A model generated the notes under the pieces. That model did not search any database, had not been told where the DNA came from, and saw only the letters and a list, made by a program, of their open reading frames with translations. Of a DNA stretch of 64,000 bases, positions 17,587 to 27,367 are shown piece after piece. The DNA is from Leptospiraceae bacterium (GTDB lineage: Bacteria; Spirochaetota; Leptospiria; Leptospirales; Leptospiraceae): NCBI GenBank assembly GCA_022402465.1, contig JAKRSH010000031.1:62001-126000 (forward strand), read 5' to 3'. The position numbers and the translations under genes are program-made. Within the stretch, counting starts at the first letter, position 1, and each line of letters starts with the position of its first letter.

Positions 17587-18591
17587 ATGAAAATAGGCGT
17601 AATTGGTTCGGGAAGTTTTGGCACTGCATTAGGCTCCTTGCTTGCAGATAAAGGGTATGATGTTGTTCTTTGGACCAGGAGCCAAGAGATGGTTGATTCT
17701 GTTAATCAAAACCATAGAAACTTTCGCCATCTACCTGATTTAGTGCTTCCTCCTAAACTTACAGCAAGTACCAGCTTAGAAGAGGTTGTGCAAGGCAAGG
17801 ATATGATAGTCTCGGCTCCTCCTTCTCATGCTCTAAGTGAGATTCTTCATAGAATCAAAGACATCCTGCCTGCTAAGATCCCTATTGTATCAGCAAGCAA
17901 GGGTATAGAAAATAATTCTCTACGATTGGTTTCTGAAATTTTTGAATCGGAACTTCCAGGAAGCTATCACTCTCAGTTATCCTATCTTTCTGGGCCTTCT
18001 TTTGCCAAAGAAATTGTCTCCAAGGTTCCAACAATAGTTTCTATCGCATCTAAGAATGAAGCAACAGCACGCAAAGTACAAGAGATATTTAGTTTTACTT
18101 ACTTTCGTACATATTGGACTCCCGATGTTGTGGGAGTAGAGATTGGTGGGGCTTTGAAGAATGTGATTGCAATAGCTGCAGGTGTATCAGATGGCTTAGG
18201 GTTTGGGCAAAATACCAGAGCTGCATTGATAACACGTGGGCTAACAGAGATTTCACGAATGGGACTAAAGATGGGTGCTGATCCTATGACCTTTCTTGGA
18301 CCTTCTGGGATGGGAGATTTAGTGCTGACTTGTTGTGGGGAAGCATCACGTAACCGGACTGTGGGCTTTCGATTGGGCAAGGGTGAAAAATTGAAAGACA
18401 TTCTTGATTCCATGAACGAGGTTGCAGAAGGTGTAAAGACTACCATGAGTGCAAAGAACCTTAGTGATAAGATGCAAGTGGAAATGGCAATTACCCAAGA
18501 GGTTTATAAAATGCTTTATGAAGACAAAGATCCTAAACTTGTAGTCAAAGATTTAATGAGTCGTGATTTGAAAAGAGAAGGGGTACATTGA
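17587..18591 (+). CDS. gpsA: Glycerol-3-phosphate dehydrogenase [NAD(P)+]
   Basis: Reduces dihydroxyacetone phosphate to sn-glycerol-3-phosphate for phospholipid synthesis. [12 protein letters not shown] (from residue 4) is the nucleotide loop, SASKGIE is the middle motif, and the catalytic Lys lies in [30 protein letters not shown] and [10 protein letters not shown] are standard. 334 residues. ATG 17587 is the only start that keeps the Rossmann loop complete. The last four bases overlap the next gene's TTG start. First gene of a six-gene operon. Confidence 0.96.
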   Translation: MKIGVIGSGSFGTALGSLLADKGYDVVLWTRSQEMVDSVNQNHRNFRHLPDLVLPPKLTASTSLEEVVQGKDMIVSAPPSHALSEILHRIKDILPAKIPIVSASKGIENNSLRLVSEIFESELPGSYHSQLSYLSGPSFAKEIVSKVPTIVSIASKNEATARKVQEIFSFTYFRTYWTPDVVGVEIGGALKNVIAIAAGVSDGLGFGQNTRAALITRGLTEISRMGLKMGADPMTFLGPSGMGDLVLTCCGEASRNRTVGFRLGKGEKLKDILDSMNEVAEGVKTTMSAKNLSDKMQVEMAITQEVYKMLYEDKDPKLVVKDLMSRDLKREGVH

Positions 18592-21182
18592 TTTTTAAGA
18601 ATTTTACTTTTCTTGGAATTGTATTTGTTTTAGTATTCGCTTCAGAGACATTCGCAACCGAAAGCACGGGATGGTTTCCTAAGGGCAAAGAGTATGTTCT
18701 CTTGCTTGAAGGAAGAACGATCTATGACACGTCTCAAGGTCAGACAATTAATTTACCAGCTGATCTAAACAGCGCTCAACAAATCGAAGCCTATCTATAC
18801 CTAGGTGAATTTTTTATTAAGAATAAGAATAAACAAGGTGTAGCAACTATACTCTATCAGATTCGATTGAAATCTTCCGAATTTCGTTTGGCTGATGCTA
18901 TCATCACAACTCTGTGGAAGAAAACTCAGAATGAAGAATCTGCTTCCCAAAAGACACTAGAATCTTACATAAAAATCGAAAGCAATATCTATTATAAAAA
19001 TCTTGCTAAAAATATTTATACTTCTTTATTCACCGAAGGTGAGGATGAAAAGAAATCTCCTGTTGATTTGAATTGCATCAATAAATTACCATATTATTCA
19101 ATTTGTAGAGTCTTCCGTCTGCAAGCCTTCTTGGATAAAACGCCTGCGAAATCATCTGAAGTTAATACGCAATATTCAAATATTATGAAGGTCTTATCTC
19201 CTTTTTATGAAGAGAGTATATTGCAATCTGTTCCTTTATTGGGAGACTTAGATCAGGATCTTCCACCGAGACTCGCTTTCTTAGGATTTGCTAATGAGGC
19301 AATTAATTTCCAAAGAATGATACTAGAAGCAGAGAGAGCAGCCTATGAGAATTACACTGAAAATTCTTTAGAGCGATATGCATTTTTTCAAGTACTTGCT
19401 GGTAAATACAATTTAGCAGAAGCTAGTCTGAATGAATTATTGTTGGTCTCTAAGAATCGCAAAGCTTCCATCAAAAATCGTATCTATATCAAATTGGGCG
19501 CTCTTGCTTATCTTCAGAAAAGATACAAAGAATCTCTAGACTATTATATCAAAATTGATTTTAATGATTGGTCATCAGCCATACTTCATCCTTTTTTCAA
19601 TGAGTCCTTATCAATTCCCCAAGCTAAAGACCTAATTGCGGTAAGTGTTTGGAAGGCACAGGGCTCTAAGGTTGCCTTGCAAGCTCTGAGACAGATTCCG
19701 AGTCAAGAGAAGATTTTTCAAGAGGAAGTCTGGCCAAGGCTTCGTATAGCCCAAATTTTACGTGATTCCAATCCTGAACTTGCAAGCCGGATAACAGATG
19801 AAATTAGCTACCTTGCTCAGAGTCGTGGTTGGAAGAGATTGGAATATTCTGCAACTGTATTGCAGGGATACAATCATATTGATAATCAATTGTATCGGAA
19901 ATCAACGGTAGAGTTTACAAAATCAAGAGGCATACTTTCTAAAGAAGAGCAAGAATTTGGTTCGGATTGGCTTCGTTATACGGGCTTGGTTTTTGCTCAC
20001 CAAGCCTCAGGTCAGAAGTCGCCTGTAATTAGTTTTATCAATGATGCTTTGGCAATTCTAAAGAATGAATCTCCAGAAGAAGATATTATAACAATTCGAA
20101 GTTATAAACCTGCCAAATACACCAAAGACGGCTTTATACAAACTTCCTTAGAAGCGCTTTCGGATGGCAACCATGCTCAAACTATGATGGAATTGCTAAC
20201 GGCGCATAGGTTATCCTCTATAGACTTACCTGGAATCTTTGAAACAGGGCTTTTTCAGATTAATTTAGTAGACAATCGATTGAGGTATCTTTCTGGATTT
20301 CAATCCTTTCGAGAATCCATTTTTCATGATTCTATCTACAACCATGCTCGTGAAATGGAAGTTAGTTATTTAAAAAAAGAAAGGGAAGATATTTCAAATA
20401 CGTATTCTGAGGAACTATCAAGTCCTGTGATTGCAATTCTGCCATGGCAGAGCTCGATCTACCTTTTCTACACCAAGGGAAATAGTGGAAAACGAAATAC
20501 CTGGGAATATAAACTCTTTAGTGATGCCAATGCAAATTCTTTTCAGATCAAACAAAGTCTCAAAGAAATTGCTGGTTCAAACCTAACAGAGGGGACAATT
20601 CAAATCTATCTTAATGAAAGTGGACTTACAGCTTTCGAGTTCCTTCGCAAAGAGTTTCAAGATCAGAAATTTTCTTTATTTTATAGATTCAAAACATCCC
20701 AAATCTCATTAAGAAATTCAAACCTAATGCCTATTATTTGGGATACAAAAAAATCTGAATCCTCTTCCAATTCAGTGGATAGAATGAGTTTTGAAGGCAC
20801 AAAAGCGCTTTTGCAGAATTATAGATTGCATATATGGGACTATGAATTGCTTAAGAAAAGCAATCGTCTGCTAGACATGGAATGGAAGAACTCCCATGAT
20901 TCAGAAACTATTTCCATGAAGCGAGTTATAAGACGTATGGATGAGAGAACTATACCGACCGCTATACTTGTTTCCTCTCGTAACTTGGGAGATACAAACT
21001 CATTTTTAAATCAAAATACTATCCTAGATTGGTGTTCTTTTTGGTTGAGAAGTGGTGTTGGATCCGTCTATTTTAAGAAGGAGATGAAAGAATCCCTTGT
21101 GCCATTCTATTCTAAGCAACCCATTGGAGTATCGTATAAAGAAGACCCAGACTCTGTGAATATCAATAGGGATCTCTTTTAG
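18588..21182 (+). CDS. Exported TPR protein with decayed CHAT-like C-terminal domain
   Basis: 864 residues with a signal peptide (~1-23), then a long helical region with tetratricopeptide-like repeats (for example [20 protein letters not shown]) to about residue 590. The C-terminal ~260 residues have the strand-helix order of CHAT (caspase HetF associated with TPR) domains: [10 protein letters not shown], a LHIW strand where the His lies, and an AILVSS...GVGSVYF segment. The expected THG and the catalytic Cys are not conserved, so if it is CHAT it is probably inactive. TTG start at 18588 overlaps gpsA and has a strong AAGGGG. The CHAT link is my inference. Confidence 0.75.
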   Translation: MIFKNFTFLGIVFVLVFASETFATESTGWFPKGKEYVLLLEGRTIYDTSQGQTINLPADLNSAQQIEAYLYLGEFFIKNKNKQGVATILYQIRLKSSEFRLADAIITTLWKKTQNEESASQKTLESYIKIESNIYYKNLAKNIYTSLFTEGEDEKKSPVDLNCINKLPYYSICRVFRLQAFLDKTPAKSSEVNTQYSNIMKVLSPFYEESILQSVPLLGDLDQDLPPRLAFLGFANEAINFQRMILEAERAAYENYTENSLERYAFFQVLAGKYNLAEASLNELLLVSKNRKASIKNRIYIKLGALAYLQKRYKESLDYYIKIDFNDWSSAILHPFFNESLSIPQAKDLIAVSVWKAQGSKVALQALRQIPSQEKIFQEEVWPRLRIAQILRDSNPELASRITDEISYLAQSRGWKRLEYSATVLQGYNHIDNQLYRKSTVEFTKSRGILSKEEQEFGSDWLRYTGLVFAHQASGQKSPVISFINDALAILKNESPEEDIITIRSYKPAKYTKDGFIQTSLEALSDGNHAQTMMELLTAHRLSSIDLPGIFETGLFQINLVDNRLRYLSGFQSFRESIFHDSIYNHAREMEVSYLKKEREDISNTYSEELSSPVIAILPWQSSIYLFYTKGNSGKRNTWEYKLFSDANANSFQIKQSLKEIAGSNLTEGTIQIYLNESGLTAFEFLRKEFQDQKFSLFYRFKTSQISLRNSNLMPIIWDTKKSESSSNSVDRMSFEGTKALLQNYRLHIWDYELLKKSNRLLDMEWKNSHDSETISMKRVIRRMDERTIPTAILVSSRNLGDTNSFLNQNTILDWCSFWLRSGVGSVYFKKEMKESLVPFYSKQPIGVSYKEDPDSVNINRDLF

Positions 21183-21183
21183 A

Positions 21184-22080
21184 ATGAGTTCTGCTTTTCG
21201 AAAGATTCTATGGACTCGTATCCTATCTGCCTTAGTATTTGGAATTTTTTTTGCAAATCCACTTCTTTCTCAAGTAGGCGAAACCCAGCATGATTTTATC
21301 AAGACAGATCAGGATTTTTTCTATACTCGTGCTTGGGTTCTTTCCTCAACTAAAACAAAATCCACTATACTTCTTGTAGGAGTGGTTCATGTAGCAGAAG
21401 CTCAGTATTTCAAAGAAATTGATCTATTGCTCCAAAGGTGTGAAATAATTTTTTATGAAGGAATCCACCCAAAATCTAGCAACCCTCATTCTAAAGAGAT
21501 AAGGCTTGGTAGAGATCCCCTTTCTTGGGAAATAGAAACCTCATCTAAGCTTGAGATCAATTTAGAAAAAATTAGAGAGGAGCAATTGGAATTTGCCCAA
21601 GAACTTGATCTATCCTTTCAATTTCATATTTTGAGCCCCCAAGAGAATTGGGTACTATCAGATACCACCTCGGAAGATTTTGCGAAAAGCATCCAAGACC
21701 TTTCTCATGAAGAATTATCTCTAGACAAAAATCCGCTTGAAGAGAAACCTAATGATATCAGGCAAATGGGCCCAGATTCTGCTAATTCAATCCAAGCTAA
21801 ATATTTCATTCGCAGAAAACTTGCGGAGGAAATAACTACATCTTCTCAGAAAATCAATAATAACCCGAAGTATGCTAAAGTTTTGGATGCCTTAGTTAAG
21901 AAAAGAAACAGTATTGTCCTGAAGAAATTATCTAGCTATTTGGATACATCTTCTACACTAGGAATTATCTATGGTGCAGCACATATGCCAGATTTTTTAA
22001 CACGACTTGAAAATGAATGGGGATATAGAGTCGTAGGAACAAGATGGATCCCTGCATGGAGCTTAAATAAGGAAGACTAA
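21184..22080 (+). CDS. TIKI/TraB-family putative metalloprotease
   Basis: 298 residues with a signal peptide (~10-30). The TIKI/TraB/GumN family pattern is present: GVVHVAEAQ near residue 66 (GxxH), a conserved Glu in IIFYEGIH, the KRN-SIVLKKL basic motif, and a C-terminal GAAHMPDFL. The paired GxxH/GxxH motifs are thought to bind metal in this protease superfamily. It is probably periplasmic. It starts one base after the upstream stop and is 15 nt from the next gene. An exported protease-like protein directly coupled to a CHAT-like protein is notable. Confidence 0.82.
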   Translation: MSSAFRKILWTRILSALVFGIFFANPLLSQVGETQHDFIKTDQDFFYTRAWVLSSTKTKSTILLVGVVHVAEAQYFKEIDLLLQRCEIIFYEGIHPKSSNPHSKEIRLGRDPLSWEIETSSKLEINLEKIREEQLEFAQELDLSFQFHILSPQENWVLSDTTSEDFAKSIQDLSHEELSLDKNPLEEKPNDIRQMGPDSANSIQAKYFIRRKLAEEITTSSQKINNNPKYAKVLDALVKKRNSIVLKKLSSYLDTSSTLGIIYGAAHMPDFLTRLENEWGYRVVGTRWIPAWSLNKED

Positions 22081-22095
22081 GTCTTCCAAACAAAA

Positions 22096-23445
22096 ATGGA
22101 ACTATTTGGATTACTCATCATTATCGCCTTGGTTGCAATCAATGGATTTTTTGTTGCTGCTGAATTTTCTCTTGTTTCGATACGGAAGTCGAGATTAGAA
22201 GAACTCATAAAAGAAAATAGACCACTTGCTTTGCTTACAAAGAAAGCGGTAGTGAATTTGGATAATATGCTTTCGGTTTGCCAAGTTGGAATAACTTTAG
22301 CAAGTCTTATGCTAGGTTGGGTGGGCGAGGAATATCTTGCTACCATTGTGACTAATATATTCCATCTTTTGGAATACGTTCCTCCTTCAAATATCACAAT
22401 ACATTCCATTTCAATTGGAGTTGCATTTAGTATTATTACACTGATGCATATTATTTTAGGGGAATTGCTTCCCAAGACCATAGCTATCCAAAGTACAGAA
22501 TCCATAGCTCTTTCAGTTGCGATGCCAATTTGGTTCTTCTATTATATTTTCTATCCTATAACTTATTCTATGAATAAGGTAACTCTCGCATTGCTTAGAT
22601 TACTCGGTTTGAAAAATACCAGCGATAAATATGTTCACTCGCCCCAAGAGTTGATGATTATTATCGAAGAACAATCTAAATCAGGGCGAATCCAGAAAGA
22701 AGAGATGGAGCTGATCCAAAAGACTTTTAACTTTTCTGAGCACATTGCTAAAGATGTAATGACGCACCGACTTTCTGTGATTGGAATTCCTACGGATGCT
22801 ACTGTTGATAAATTGCTTCCTTTAATCGCGGAACACCATTTTTCACGCTACCCTATTTATGAAGAAACCTTGGATAAGGTTGTAGGTGTTGTTCATGTTC
22901 AGAATTATTTGCAATGGTTGTCTGAGAATCCTAAAAGCAAAAAAGAAAAGATTACAAGCATTATGCAAGATCCTATTTTTGTTCCTGAATCTCTTTCTAT
23001 AGAAAAGGTTATGCAGAAACTTCGTCTAACAAGCCAACATATGGCTATTGTAATTGATGAATATGGCGGTGTTGCAGGTCTGTTAACCTTAGAAGATATC
23101 ATGGAAGAAATTTTCGGTGAAATTCGTGATGAGACTGACCAAGACGAAAAAGATGTTCCCGATTGGAGTCGAAATAAACCCATAAGCTTGGATGGAGAAA
23201 CAGAAATCGATGAAATTCCAGAAATTCTTGAGGGAGTTGATGAGAGTGAATTGGAAGAAGTTAGAACCATAGCTGGTCTTTTCCTTGAAAAACATGAAGA
23301 TATGCCTAAAGAAGGTTCGATTATTCAAATTCCTAAAGGGGAATTAAAGATTAAAAAAATGGATGGTAACAAAATTCTAAGCATCCAATTTACAAATAAC
23401 AGTCCTCAATCAACTAATAAGGAAAAAGAATCTCCATTATTATGA
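22096..23445 (+). CDS. CNNM/CBS/CorC_HlyC domain transporter (hemolysin TlyC family)
   Basis: 449 residues. The N-terminal CNNM (DUF21) domain has about four membrane segments and the conserved [19 protein letters not shown]. Two CBS domains follow (~205-330, with [23 protein letters not shown]) and a C-terminal CorC_HlyC transporter-associated domain (~345-435). The family exports Mg2+ or related divalent cations; the 'hemolysin' label is historical. It overlaps coaC by four bases (ATGA). No strong Shine-Dalgarno is visible at ATG 22096. Confidence 0.93.
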   Translation: MELFGLLIIIALVAINGFFVAAEFSLVSIRKSRLEELIKENRPLALLTKKAVVNLDNMLSVCQVGITLASLMLGWVGEEYLATIVTNIFHLLEYVPPSNITIHSISIGVAFSIITLMHIILGELLPKTIAIQSTESIALSVAMPIWFFYYIFYPITYSMNKVTLALLRLLGLKNTSDKYVHSPQELMIIIEEQSKSGRIQKEEMELIQKTFNFSEHIAKDVMTHRLSVIGIPTDATVDKLLPLIAEHHFSRYPIYEETLDKVVGVVHVQNYLQWLSENPKSKKEKITSIMQDPIFVPESLSIEKVMQKLRLTSQHMAIVIDEYGGVAGLLTLEDIMEEIFGEIRDETDQDEKDVPDWSRNKPISLDGETEIDEIPEILEGVDESELEEVRTIAGLFLEKHEDMPKEGSIIQIPKGELKIKKMDGNKILSIQFTNNSPQSTNKEKESPLL

Positions 23446-23975
23446 CTATGAAAGGTGATGTTTTAATTGCTATTACTGGAAGTATAGCAGCCTACAAAAC
23501 TTGTGATCTAGTACGTAGTCTAGTCAAATCTGGAATCTCCACCAGAGTGATCATGACTCCTAATTCTACCCATTTTGTGGGAAGAATCACATTTGAAGCT
23601 TTGACAGGCAAACCTGTATTAGTTGATGAGTATGCATCGGGAATGCCTCATATAGAAGCCAAAAATGGAATTGCTTTGATGGCAATAGTTCCTGCCACAG
23701 CAAACACAATAGCAAAATGTGCGAATGGTATTGCTGATGATTTAGTTAGTTCTACTTATCTTGCGGCACAATGCCCTATATTAATTGCTCCAGCAATGAA
23801 TCCAGGTATGTGGTCGCATCCATCCACCCAAAGAAATATACAAACATTAATGAAAGACTCCGTTCAGATACTTTCTCCTCAAGATGGAATCGTAATATGT
23901 GGAGATGAAGGACAAGGTAAACTTGCAGACATCTCAAAGATTGAAGAAGCTATTCGCAAAATTTATAATTCATGA
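23442..23975 (+). CDS. coaC: Phosphopantothenoylcysteine decarboxylase (stand-alone CoaC)
   Basis: FMN-dependent decarboxylation of phosphopantothenoylcysteine in coenzyme A synthesis. ITGSIAAYK is the flavin loop. H70 (MPHIEA), N120 in PAMNPGMW and C153 (ICGDEGQGK) match the His/Asn/Cys active-site set of the E. coli CoaBC decarboxylase domain (H75/N125/C158). Most bacteria fuse this to CoaB; here it is 177 residues and ends before the ligase. The start ATGA overlaps the transporter's stop; another ATG two codons later is possible. Confidence 0.93.
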   Translation: MTMKGDVLIAITGSIAAYKTCDLVRSLVKSGISTRVIMTPNSTHFVGRITFEALTGKPVLVDEYASGMPHIEAKNGIALMAIVPATANTIAKCANGIADDLVSSTYLAAQCPILIAPAMNPGMWSHPSTQRNIQTLMKDSVQILSPQDGIVICGDEGQGKLADISKIEEAIRKIYNS

Positions 23976-24640
23976 TTAATAAAGTAATCGTTACGAGTGG
24001 ACCCACTAGGGAGTGGATAGATCCTGTTCGCTATATTTCGAACGCTTCCTCTGGAAAAATGGGATTCCATTTAGCAAATTCAGCCAAAATCATTACACCT
24101 AATATTGTTTATATAGCTGGTGGAGTGGAAAATGCATATTCTAAAGTTCAAGATGCAAAGTGTGTATCTGTAGAAACTACTGAAGATTTGTTACAAGCCG
24201 TACTTGCTGAACTAGAAGACAATACTTTACTTATTATGGCTGCTGCGCCTGCTGATTATAAACCCTTACATCCCAAAGATCAGAAGATGAAAAAGCAAAT
24301 AGGCGAACAAGGTTTGATTTTGGAATTTACTGAGAATCCAGATATTTTAAAAAATGTTTCTTTAATGAAAACTAAACTTGGTTTTGGTAATTTTTGGACT
24401 TTAGGATTTTCAGCCGAGACTGAATCTTTAGAAAGAAATGCAAAGATCAAGTTAGAGTCTAAAGGTTTAGATTGGATAGCTGGTAATAGAGTAGGTAAAG
24501 ATTTAGGTTTCGGTGAAGTTAGATCAGAGATTTCCCTATTCTATAAAACGGGCGAAAGCAAACAAATCGGACCAGGCACCAAAGAGTTCTTAGCTGATAC
24601 ATTGGTATCAATCATTCAAAAAGATCTTTCATCTTTATAA
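23972..24640 (+). CDS. coaB: Phosphopantothenate--cysteine ligase (stand-alone CoaB)
   Basis: Joins cysteine to 4'-phosphopantothenate. TSGPTREWIDPVRYISNASSGKMG is the nucleotide motif, MAAAPADYKP replaces the usual AAAVADYRP, KMKK is the dimer loop with LILEFTENPDIL, and GFSAET and KGLDWIAGN follow. 222 residues, the size of the isolated ligase domain. The start overlaps the coaC stop by four bases (ATGA), so the split enzyme is made in equal amounts. Its 3' end overlaps the convergent membrane-protein gene by 25 bp, and no terminator is visible. Confidence 0.93.
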   Translation: MINKVIVTSGPTREWIDPVRYISNASSGKMGFHLANSAKIITPNIVYIAGGVENAYSKVQDAKCVSVETTEDLLQAVLAELEDNTLLIMAAAPADYKPLHPKDQKMKKQIGEQGLILEFTENPDILKNVSLMKTKLGFGNFWTLGFSAETESLERNAKIKLESKGLDWIAGNRVGKDLGFGEVRSEISLFYKTGESKQIGPGTKEFLADTLVSIIQKDLSSL

Positions 24641-26214
24641 AGAAAAAATACAAACTTTGAACAAAGGATACGTTCACTTGGTTCTTTGTATTTTTCTAGA
24701 AAAGAAGACTCAAGTATTCTTGAACCCTCCCCAAGAATTGCAAATTGAAACTTATCACCATCTTCTAGTATCCGATTTCGTCCAACCCACTCATAGGCTT
24801 GCATATTATTGATGGCTTGAATTTGGACTAGATTATTCGAAAGAACCGTTACTGGTTTTGCAAGCCAATAATCCGCCACTCCAAAGGATCCCTTGAGTAA
24901 GTATTTCAATTCTGGATGAGTCTGAATGCAATTTAAGACTGGGTTAGAATATATTTTCATCTTGGACAGGGAGAAGTTCGCAGTAAAAATGCTCTGACTA
25001 AAAAGCAGTAACAAACCTAGGCTGAAGGCTATTAAGGCGTGGATTTTATTTTTCCTTCTAAAAGCAGAAATTAAATTCAAGGAACTATATGGGATCATAA
25101 GAAACAGAAAAAAGAATATAGGACCATAGTATCTGTAAGCATAAAGAAGATCTTTAGAGAATGTATATTGGATTAATAAAATTGATACTAGTTGTGAAAT
25201 TACTGAGAGAAATATAAAAACTAAGAAGAAAATATTTTTAAAAACCATCTGGTCCGTATTTATCTGCTTTGTTAAATTTCTTGATTCGGAAAATAAGATA
25301 TATAAACTTCGAAGTACTGAAAGCATAAGGATTGCGAGTCCTAAAAGTAAAATTCCTGATTCATAAAATGGAAGCGTTTTTATAAAAGAAATAACATCAT
25401 TCCAAAATAAATCTTTTGGAATTCCTTTATCCTTAAGACCATTCCAAATTAATTTTTCCGGTTGGTATACTGAAATAGTGAGAAATTTATTGATAAGGAT
25501 GTATTTACTTGGGTGAATTAGAATGCAAAAGAAAGCAATGATGAGTGTTGGTAGCAATGAATATTTTCTAAGCTGAGAACTAAATACACTTAGCAGTAAT
25601 ATTGTTGCTAAGAAGGGAACCATAAAAACAGAAAGAAAAATTCCATCATTCCATCTTGCAAATATTAGAAGAATTGTGATAGGAATAACCAATTTGTAAT
25701 TTATGACGAAATTCTTATCTAAAACAAATGCTAGTAAGGCTATTGCTATTAATAAGGAACCGCCATGATGTCCTGTTATGAACAATGGTAAAAACAAGAG
25801 ATTCTTCTGATTCAGAACAACTAAAAGTGTTAAAATAGTTAAGCAGAACAAAAAAATAATTCTTATCCTCCAAACTTCAAGATCCTGCAATTCCTGCAAA
25901 ATCCGAATGGAAAAGATGCAAAGGATAAAGGCATACAGCATTAAGTAGATATGAATTGAAGCAATATAATTTCCAAAGGAAAGTATAAGACTAATTAAAT
26001 ATATAAGTCCATCAGGGAAAAATGTAGGCGCAGGTGGTAGATTCCATTTTGGGATTTCATAGGCTCGATTCCAAATGTCTTGAAAAAAAGCAGGAAAATA
26101 AAAATGATCTGCTGAAAAAAATAGTTCATAGAAGGGTTCTATCATGGGAAGAACAAGCAATAATAAAAAGAGGCTTAGGCTAAGAAGAATGATAGATTGG
26201 ATTTCTTTCTTCAT
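24616..26214 (-). CDS. Polytopic membrane protein, possibly GT-C-like
   Basis: 532 residues with about 11-13 hydrophobic helices and a ~120-residue soluble C-terminal tail. An acidic/His motif (SADHFYFPAFFQDI, ~33-46) sits in the first large loop, where GT-C glycosyltransferases carry their catalytic acid. ATGHHGG-like and FARWND segments occur in later loops. This general layout fits lipid-linked sugar transferases or O-antigen-type enzymes, but I cannot assign a family. The gene overlaps coaB at the 3' end and is followed upstream by DUF486 and the sirtuin on the same strand. Confidence 0.7.
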   Translation of the reverse strand: MKKEIQSIILLSLSLFLLLLVLPMIEPFYELFFSADHFYFPAFFQDIWNRAYEIPKWNLPPAPTFFPDGLIYLISLILSFGNYIASIHIYLMLYAFILCIFSIRILQELQDLEVWRIRIIFLFCLTILTLLVVLNQKNLLFLPLFITGHHGGSLLIAIALLAFVLDKNFVINYKLVIPITILLIFARWNDGIFLSVFMVPFLATILLLSVFSSQLRKYSLLPTLIIAFFCILIHPSKYILINKFLTISVYQPEKLIWNGLKDKGIPKDLFWNDVISFIKTLPFYESGILLLGLAILMLSVLRSLYILFSESRNLTKQINTDQMVFKNIFFLVFIFLSVISQLVSILLIQYTFSKDLLYAYRYYGPIFFFLFLMIPYSSLNLISAFRRKNKIHALIAFSLGLLLLFSQSIFTANFSLSKMKIYSNPVLNCIQTHPELKYLLKGSFGVADYWLAKPVTVLSNNLVQIQAINNMQAYEWVGRNRILEDGDKFQFAILGEGSRILESSFLEKYKEPSERILCSKFVFFLYKDERSF

Positions 26215-26233
26215 ACTTACAAATTAAGACTTT

Positions 26234-26590
26234 TTATTGGATTTTAGGTAAACGAGGAAAAGCAAATGCAAAGTATCCAGCGAGCAGAATAAATCCGAAA
26301 CTTAGAATATAATTCCATTTAATTTTCTCACCAAGCACAAATACTGCAAAAAGTAAAAATACCATTAAAGTGATAATCTCTTGGATGATCTTTAACTGGA
26401 ATCCTTCAAATTTATAAAACTGGAATCCCATACGATTTGCAGGAATCATTAGAGCATATTCAAAAAATGCTATTCCCCAAGAAATAAGAACTATTTGAAT
26501 AATACTATGATCCTTAAAAAATTTTAAATGACCATACCAAGCAAAAGTCATAAATATATTGGAAAGCATAAGTAAAAGAATTGTGATCAT
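26234..26590 (-). CDS. DUF486 / DMT-type small membrane protein
   Basis: 118 residues with four predicted transmembrane helices. NIFMTFAWYGHLK at the N-terminus and SWGIAFFEYALMIPANRMG in the middle are the DUF486 signature; the family belongs to the drug/metabolite transporter group. The substrate is unknown. The ATG overlaps the sirtuin stop (ATGA at 26587-26590), so translation is coupled to it. Confidence 0.87.
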   Translation of the reverse strand: MITILLLMLSNIFMTFAWYGHLKFFKDHSIIQIVLISWGIAFFEYALMIPANRMGFQFYKFEGFQLKIIQEIITLMVFLLFAVFVLGEKIKWNYILSFGFILLAGYFAFAFPRLPKIQ

Positions 26591-27327
26591 CGAATCTCCG
26601 TTAATTGCATAATTAAATCTGGTAGTATTTTTGCTGAATATCCTCTGAGATGAATGGATACCTTCTGACTTAAGCTTGATTTTTCTGGATTGATGTCAAT
26701 CGAATAAGCTCCTGCTCGAATCGCTTCTTCAGCGAGGTAAACAGGAACTGTAACCTGACCTGAAGTTCCTACTATGAGAAGAATATCCGCTGCATTCAAT
26801 ATTTCCCTACATTTTTCTAATACCTTTATATCATAGGTTTCTCCAAACCATAAAATGTGAGGACGCAGAATGGAATTGCATTTTGGACAAAGAGGTGGTA
26901 GGGTAAAGTTGTCGGATTCTTGTATTGTTTTGAAAGTGCATTTTGTACATCTTGAAGTAAATATATTTCCATGAAGTTCAGTTATATTTTTGGAACCCGC
27001 TCTGTTATGTAAATTATCTACATTTTGAGTAATAAGATGAAATTCAGGAAAGATTGATTCCATTTCTGCCATAGCTAAGTGTCCTGGATTTGGTTCTGCC
27101 TTTCTACAGATTGCCATACGCATTTGGTACCATTCCCAGATAAGTTTTGGATTATTTTCAAATGCCTGATTATTTGCAAGATCTTCCGCTCGGTAATTCT
27201 TCCAATAACCATCCTTACCGCGAAAAGTAGGAATTCCACTTTCAGCAGAGATTCCTGCGCCTGTAATCGCAACAACTCGCTTGGCTGTTTTACATTTTTC
27301 TAGTAGAATTTCATCCAAAGCTTGCAT
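26587..27327 (-). CDS. cobB: NAD-dependent protein deacylase, sirtuin class III
   Basis: Removes acyl groups from protein lysines using NAD. GAGISAESGIPTFRG (23-37) and TQNVDNLH (100-107) bind NAD, and the general base is H119 in ELHGN. The structural zinc is held by C127, C130, C147 and C150. Y67 and R70 (WYQMR) are the class III (SIRT5-like) residues that recognise succinyl or malonyl groups, so desuccinylation is likely the main activity. 246 residues. It diverges from bioF over only 40 nt. Confidence 0.93.
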   Translation of the reverse strand: MQALDEILLEKCKTAKRVVAITGAGISAESGIPTFRGKDGYWKNYRAEDLANNQAFENNPKLIWEWYQMRMAICRKAEPNPGHLAMAEMESIFPEFHLITQNVDNLHNRAGSKNITELHGNIFTSRCTKCTFKTIQESDNFTLPPLCPKCNSILRPHILWFGETYDIKVLEKCREILNAADILLIVGTSGQVTVPVYLAEEAIRAGAYSIDINPEKSSLSQKVSIHLRGYSAKILPDLIMQLTEIR

Positions 27328-27367
27328 CTAATCCTCACTCTGAATGATTGGAAACAAGAGTTGATCT

